Assembly: GCA_003987725.1 (NCBI GenBank)
Contig: RXJH01000002.1
Span: forward strand, 348,461-412,460
Direction: 5' to 3'
DNA length: 64,000 nt
Source of the DNA: Hyphomicrobium sp.
Lineage (GTDB): Bacteria; Pseudomonadota; Alphaproteobacteria; Rhizobiales; Hyphomicrobiaceae
The notes below the pieces were generated by a model. It worked only from the letters and a program-made list of their open reading frames with translations, was not told the origin of the DNA and searched no databases. The position numbers were made by a program, and so were the translations under genes. Shown here one piece after another: positions 62,250 through 64,000 of this stretch. Positions within the stretch are counted from its first letter, which is position 1, and each line of letters opens with the position of its first letter.

Positions 62250-63218
62250 CTAATCTCCTTCGACGGGCCTTATATCGTCGGGATCGGGATCCTCCGCAAT
62301 CGCAGCCTGCACCTTTTTATCTGCGGCGTCACGCAGGCCTGTGAGAGACTGATAGTAGGTTTCCGCTGATTGGGCCGCGCTAAGTCGGAGGTAGGCCGGA
62401 TAAATTCGGATGTTCGAAGCGATATAGTTCACTTCGCGCTCAAGCGGCCTTTGAAATCTCCAATACCCAATTGCCAAGACTGCGAGCGCAACGATCGCTG
62501 CAATCTGAATGGAACTGCGCGTGCCGAGGCTTGAGGCATGGATCAGATGGAGGCAGACGGCGCAACCGAGTGCCATTGCACCGAGCCACGCGATGTTTCT
62601 ATCCGGCGTCGGCAAAGAAAACACGTACATACTGATATCAAACAAGCTGTCCACACACAAATATATAGCAAGAGCTCCTGCGCTGATCGCAATATGCCGC
62701 AACCAGCTCCACTCGCCTCGCATTACGCGAGACAGAAGCGCCCACACGAAAACCCACAACGCCAACACCAATGCCATGGAGCCAAGAAGAGAAACCATGG
62801 TTGCAGTGAGATCCTGGGGAGCAACCAGCCAGCTCGAATACGCTAGCTGCGCTCCTAGCGCGAGAAGGCACGCAGCTGCCAACCACGCTGGATCATGAAA
62901 CCGAGCAGCAACATCAAAGAGGTCAGCTTTTTCGGGCGAAAGCTCTTGATGTTCGGTGCGAACGCGCAAGCGCGTGCGGCCGACTTGTAGTTCACGACCG
63001 GCAAGTTCCATGTCCCGTGCTGCATGGTACCGCTTCCCGGATACTATGATGCCGTTGGTCGTTCCCAGATCGGTCGCGAGAATGCGGCCGTCAGAGGTAA
63101 TCTCAATAGAGGCGTGCAATGGTGCCACGTGCTCGTCGTCCACCGTCACGTCGGCCTTGACGCTTCGGCCCACGGTCAGCGTTCTTCTCGGACTATTTAG
63201 CGTGACGCGTTCACGCAT
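62250..63218 (-). CDS. FHA-domain membrane protein
   Basis: From the ATG at 63218 the product is 322 residues: an FHA domain in the first 95 ('LTVGRSVKADVTVDDEHVAPLHASIEIT', 'DLGTTNGIIVSGKR') and then about five membrane helices and a C-terminal soluble tail. The coding similarity continues upstream: eighteen further codons (LSIEVVLVEFVDARGRVL) supply the missing first FHA strand but contain no ATG, GTG or TTG. A CTG at 63272 overlaps the protease stop by four bases with GGAG eight bases before it, and may be the real start. FHA domains bind phosphothreonine; the partner is unknown. Confidence 0.78.
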   Translation of the reverse strand: MRERVTLNSPRRTLTVGRSVKADVTVDDEHVAPLHASIEITSDGRILATDLGTTNGIIVSGKRYHAARDMELAGRELQVGRTRLRVRTEHQELSPEKADLFDVAARFHDPAWLAAACLLALGAQLAYSSWLVAPQDLTATMVSLLGSMALVLALWVFVWALLSRVMRGEWSWLRHIAISAGALAIYLCVDSLFDISMYVFSLPTPDRNIAWLGAMALGCAVCLHLIHASSLGTRSSIQIAAIVALAVLAIGYWRFQRPLEREVNYIASNIRIYPAYLRLSAAQSAETYYQSLTGLRDAADKKVQAAIAEDPDPDDIRPVEGD

Positions 63219-63268
63219 AAGTACGCGTCCACGGGCGTCGACAAATTCGACTAGTACGACCTCGATAC

Positions 63269-64000
63269 TCAGGGTTGAGACTCCATGCTTTCGAGAAAGC
63301 GTTGAACGAACGCAAGTCCGGAATCGAATTCGAGTCCCGACAGATCAAGATGGCTGACAAAGCCGCGATCAGGGTAACTGAGACTTACGACCCGCACAGT
63401 GAAGTCGTAGATCCCAGTAAGTTTGCGATAGCCACGCGCGCATACGATAGCATTAGCATCGAAGCCTTTGAGTTTAATGGCGCGCGTTTCACACGCGAAC
63501 GGCCCAAGGTGCTGGCGGAGGCCAAAACGCCCTGAAGCGGCGGAAAAGGCAGAAAGCCGGTTGGCGAAACGCCACGAGCCGAGTTTGGAGTCCGTGAGTA
63601 TCGTATGAATGTAGTGAATGTCTCCAACCACAAAACCGGGTCGAAGTTGAATTCCGGCCTTTCCGTTGCATTCGATACGAACCCTGTCGACCGGCCGATT
63701 GGAGGATGTATCGCCAGATGCACTGCAATCAACAAAAGGAGCCAGTTGCGCCGGTAAAATAAATCCACCTACGACTTGCGTCTTAATTGGACCGTCGAGC
63801 GCGCCGAGCAGATCGTTGGAATGAGCCCTTACTTGCGCGAGGACATCTGCCTTGAGCATTTCGGCGTCGGGCAGAGGGCCGCTCGCTCGCGCGATGAGGG
63901 ACTTTGCGCGATCTACCGGGACGAGGAAGCTCACCAGCTGCTGCAAAAAATAACCGGAAACGTTGATACCGATTACGTTGCCCGAAGCGTCGAAGGCTGG
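63269..64000 (-). CDS. Trypsin-like serine protease, C-terminal part
   Basis: The gene enters from the right edge; 243 codons are visible. The first residues, PAFDASGNVIGINVSG, match the D-x-x-G-x-V-I-G-I strand near the end of trypsin/DegP-like protease domains that follows the catalytic Ser. About 220 residues of unfamiliar sequence follow, with four cysteines. The Ser-His-Asp triad is outside the window. It is coupled to the FHA gene and may form a phospho-signal-linked envelope system with it; that is a guess. Confidence 0.65.
   Translation of the reverse strand, partial: PAFDASGNVIGINVSGYFLQQLVSFLVPVDRAKSLIARASGPLPDAEMLKADVLAQVRAHSNDLLGALDGPIKTQVVGGFILPAQLAPFVDCSASGDTSSNRPVDRVRIECNGKAGIQLRPGFVVGDIHYIHTILTDSKLGSWRFANRLSAFSAASGRFGLRQHLGPFACETRAIKLKGFDANAIVCARGYRKLTGIYDFTVRVVSLSYPDRGFVSHLDLSGLEFDSGLAFVQRFLESMESQP

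Noticed and set aside
1-64000. CRISPR arrays, rRNA genes, phage genes and complete insertion sequences.
   Set aside because: No regularly spaced repeats, rRNA signatures, structural phage proteins or transposases were seen in any part of the window.

Overview
The window looks like the chromosome of a methylotrophic alphaproteobacterium of the order Hyphomicrobiales (formerly Rhizobiales). Hyphomicrobium or a close relative is my best guess. This is inferred from gene content (two lanthanide-type PQQ alcohol dehydrogenase loci, two urease loci, ANTAR-controlled amide/urea uptake) and not from a marker gene. Most genes lie on the minus strand.

Region 1 (1-12.8 kb, minus) is one long transcription unit read from 12840 downwards: a cytoplasmic AmiC-like ligand sensor, an AmiR-like ANTAR antiterminator, an RNA leader with two hexaloop hairpins (the second is a terminator), urea/short-amide ABC transporter urtABCDE, urease genes ureE-F-AB(fused)-C-G-D, a HupE/UreJ permease, and a porin cut by the window edge.

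Region 2 (14-27.2 kb) is a second, independently organised urease and transporter locus: ureA-B-C-E-F-G-D, urtA-B-C-D-E, a short XRE regulator and an FmdC-like porin, all minus, with a divergent hupE/ureJ at the head. Both UreC proteins keep the nickel and catalytic residues but share an altered substrate loop, so both belong to an atypical urease clade.

Region 3 (27.3-29.3 kb) is sparse: a LuxR solo, a decayed SRAP/YedK fragment and non-coding DNA.

Region 4 (29.4-55.8 kb) is a quinoprotein regulon. It holds a TonB receptor, two paralogous XoxF operons (xoxF, xoxJ-ankyrin fusion, ABC-type binding protein, beta-propeller; copy B adds a cytochrome c and a histidine kinase/NarL-type regulator), a serine hydrolase, a SoxYZ-like carrier, VWA and WD40 proteins, DUF3617 and SUMF1-domain proteins, and a second kinase/regulator pair. 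A 13-bp dyad, consensus GGGAR-N3-TTCCY, sits in at least five intergenic regions here plus a weaker site before the TonB receptor. I propose it is the operator of the two closely related response regulators.

Region 5 (55.9-61.3 kb) holds an outer-membrane protein, a DUF3300 protein, and an arylsulfatase with a genuine two-cysteine formylglycine-generating enzyme. Region 6 (61.3-64 kb) has a 45-bp 3' fragment of tRNA-Lys (a likely integration scar), an FHA-domain membrane protein and the C-terminal part of a trypsin-like protease.
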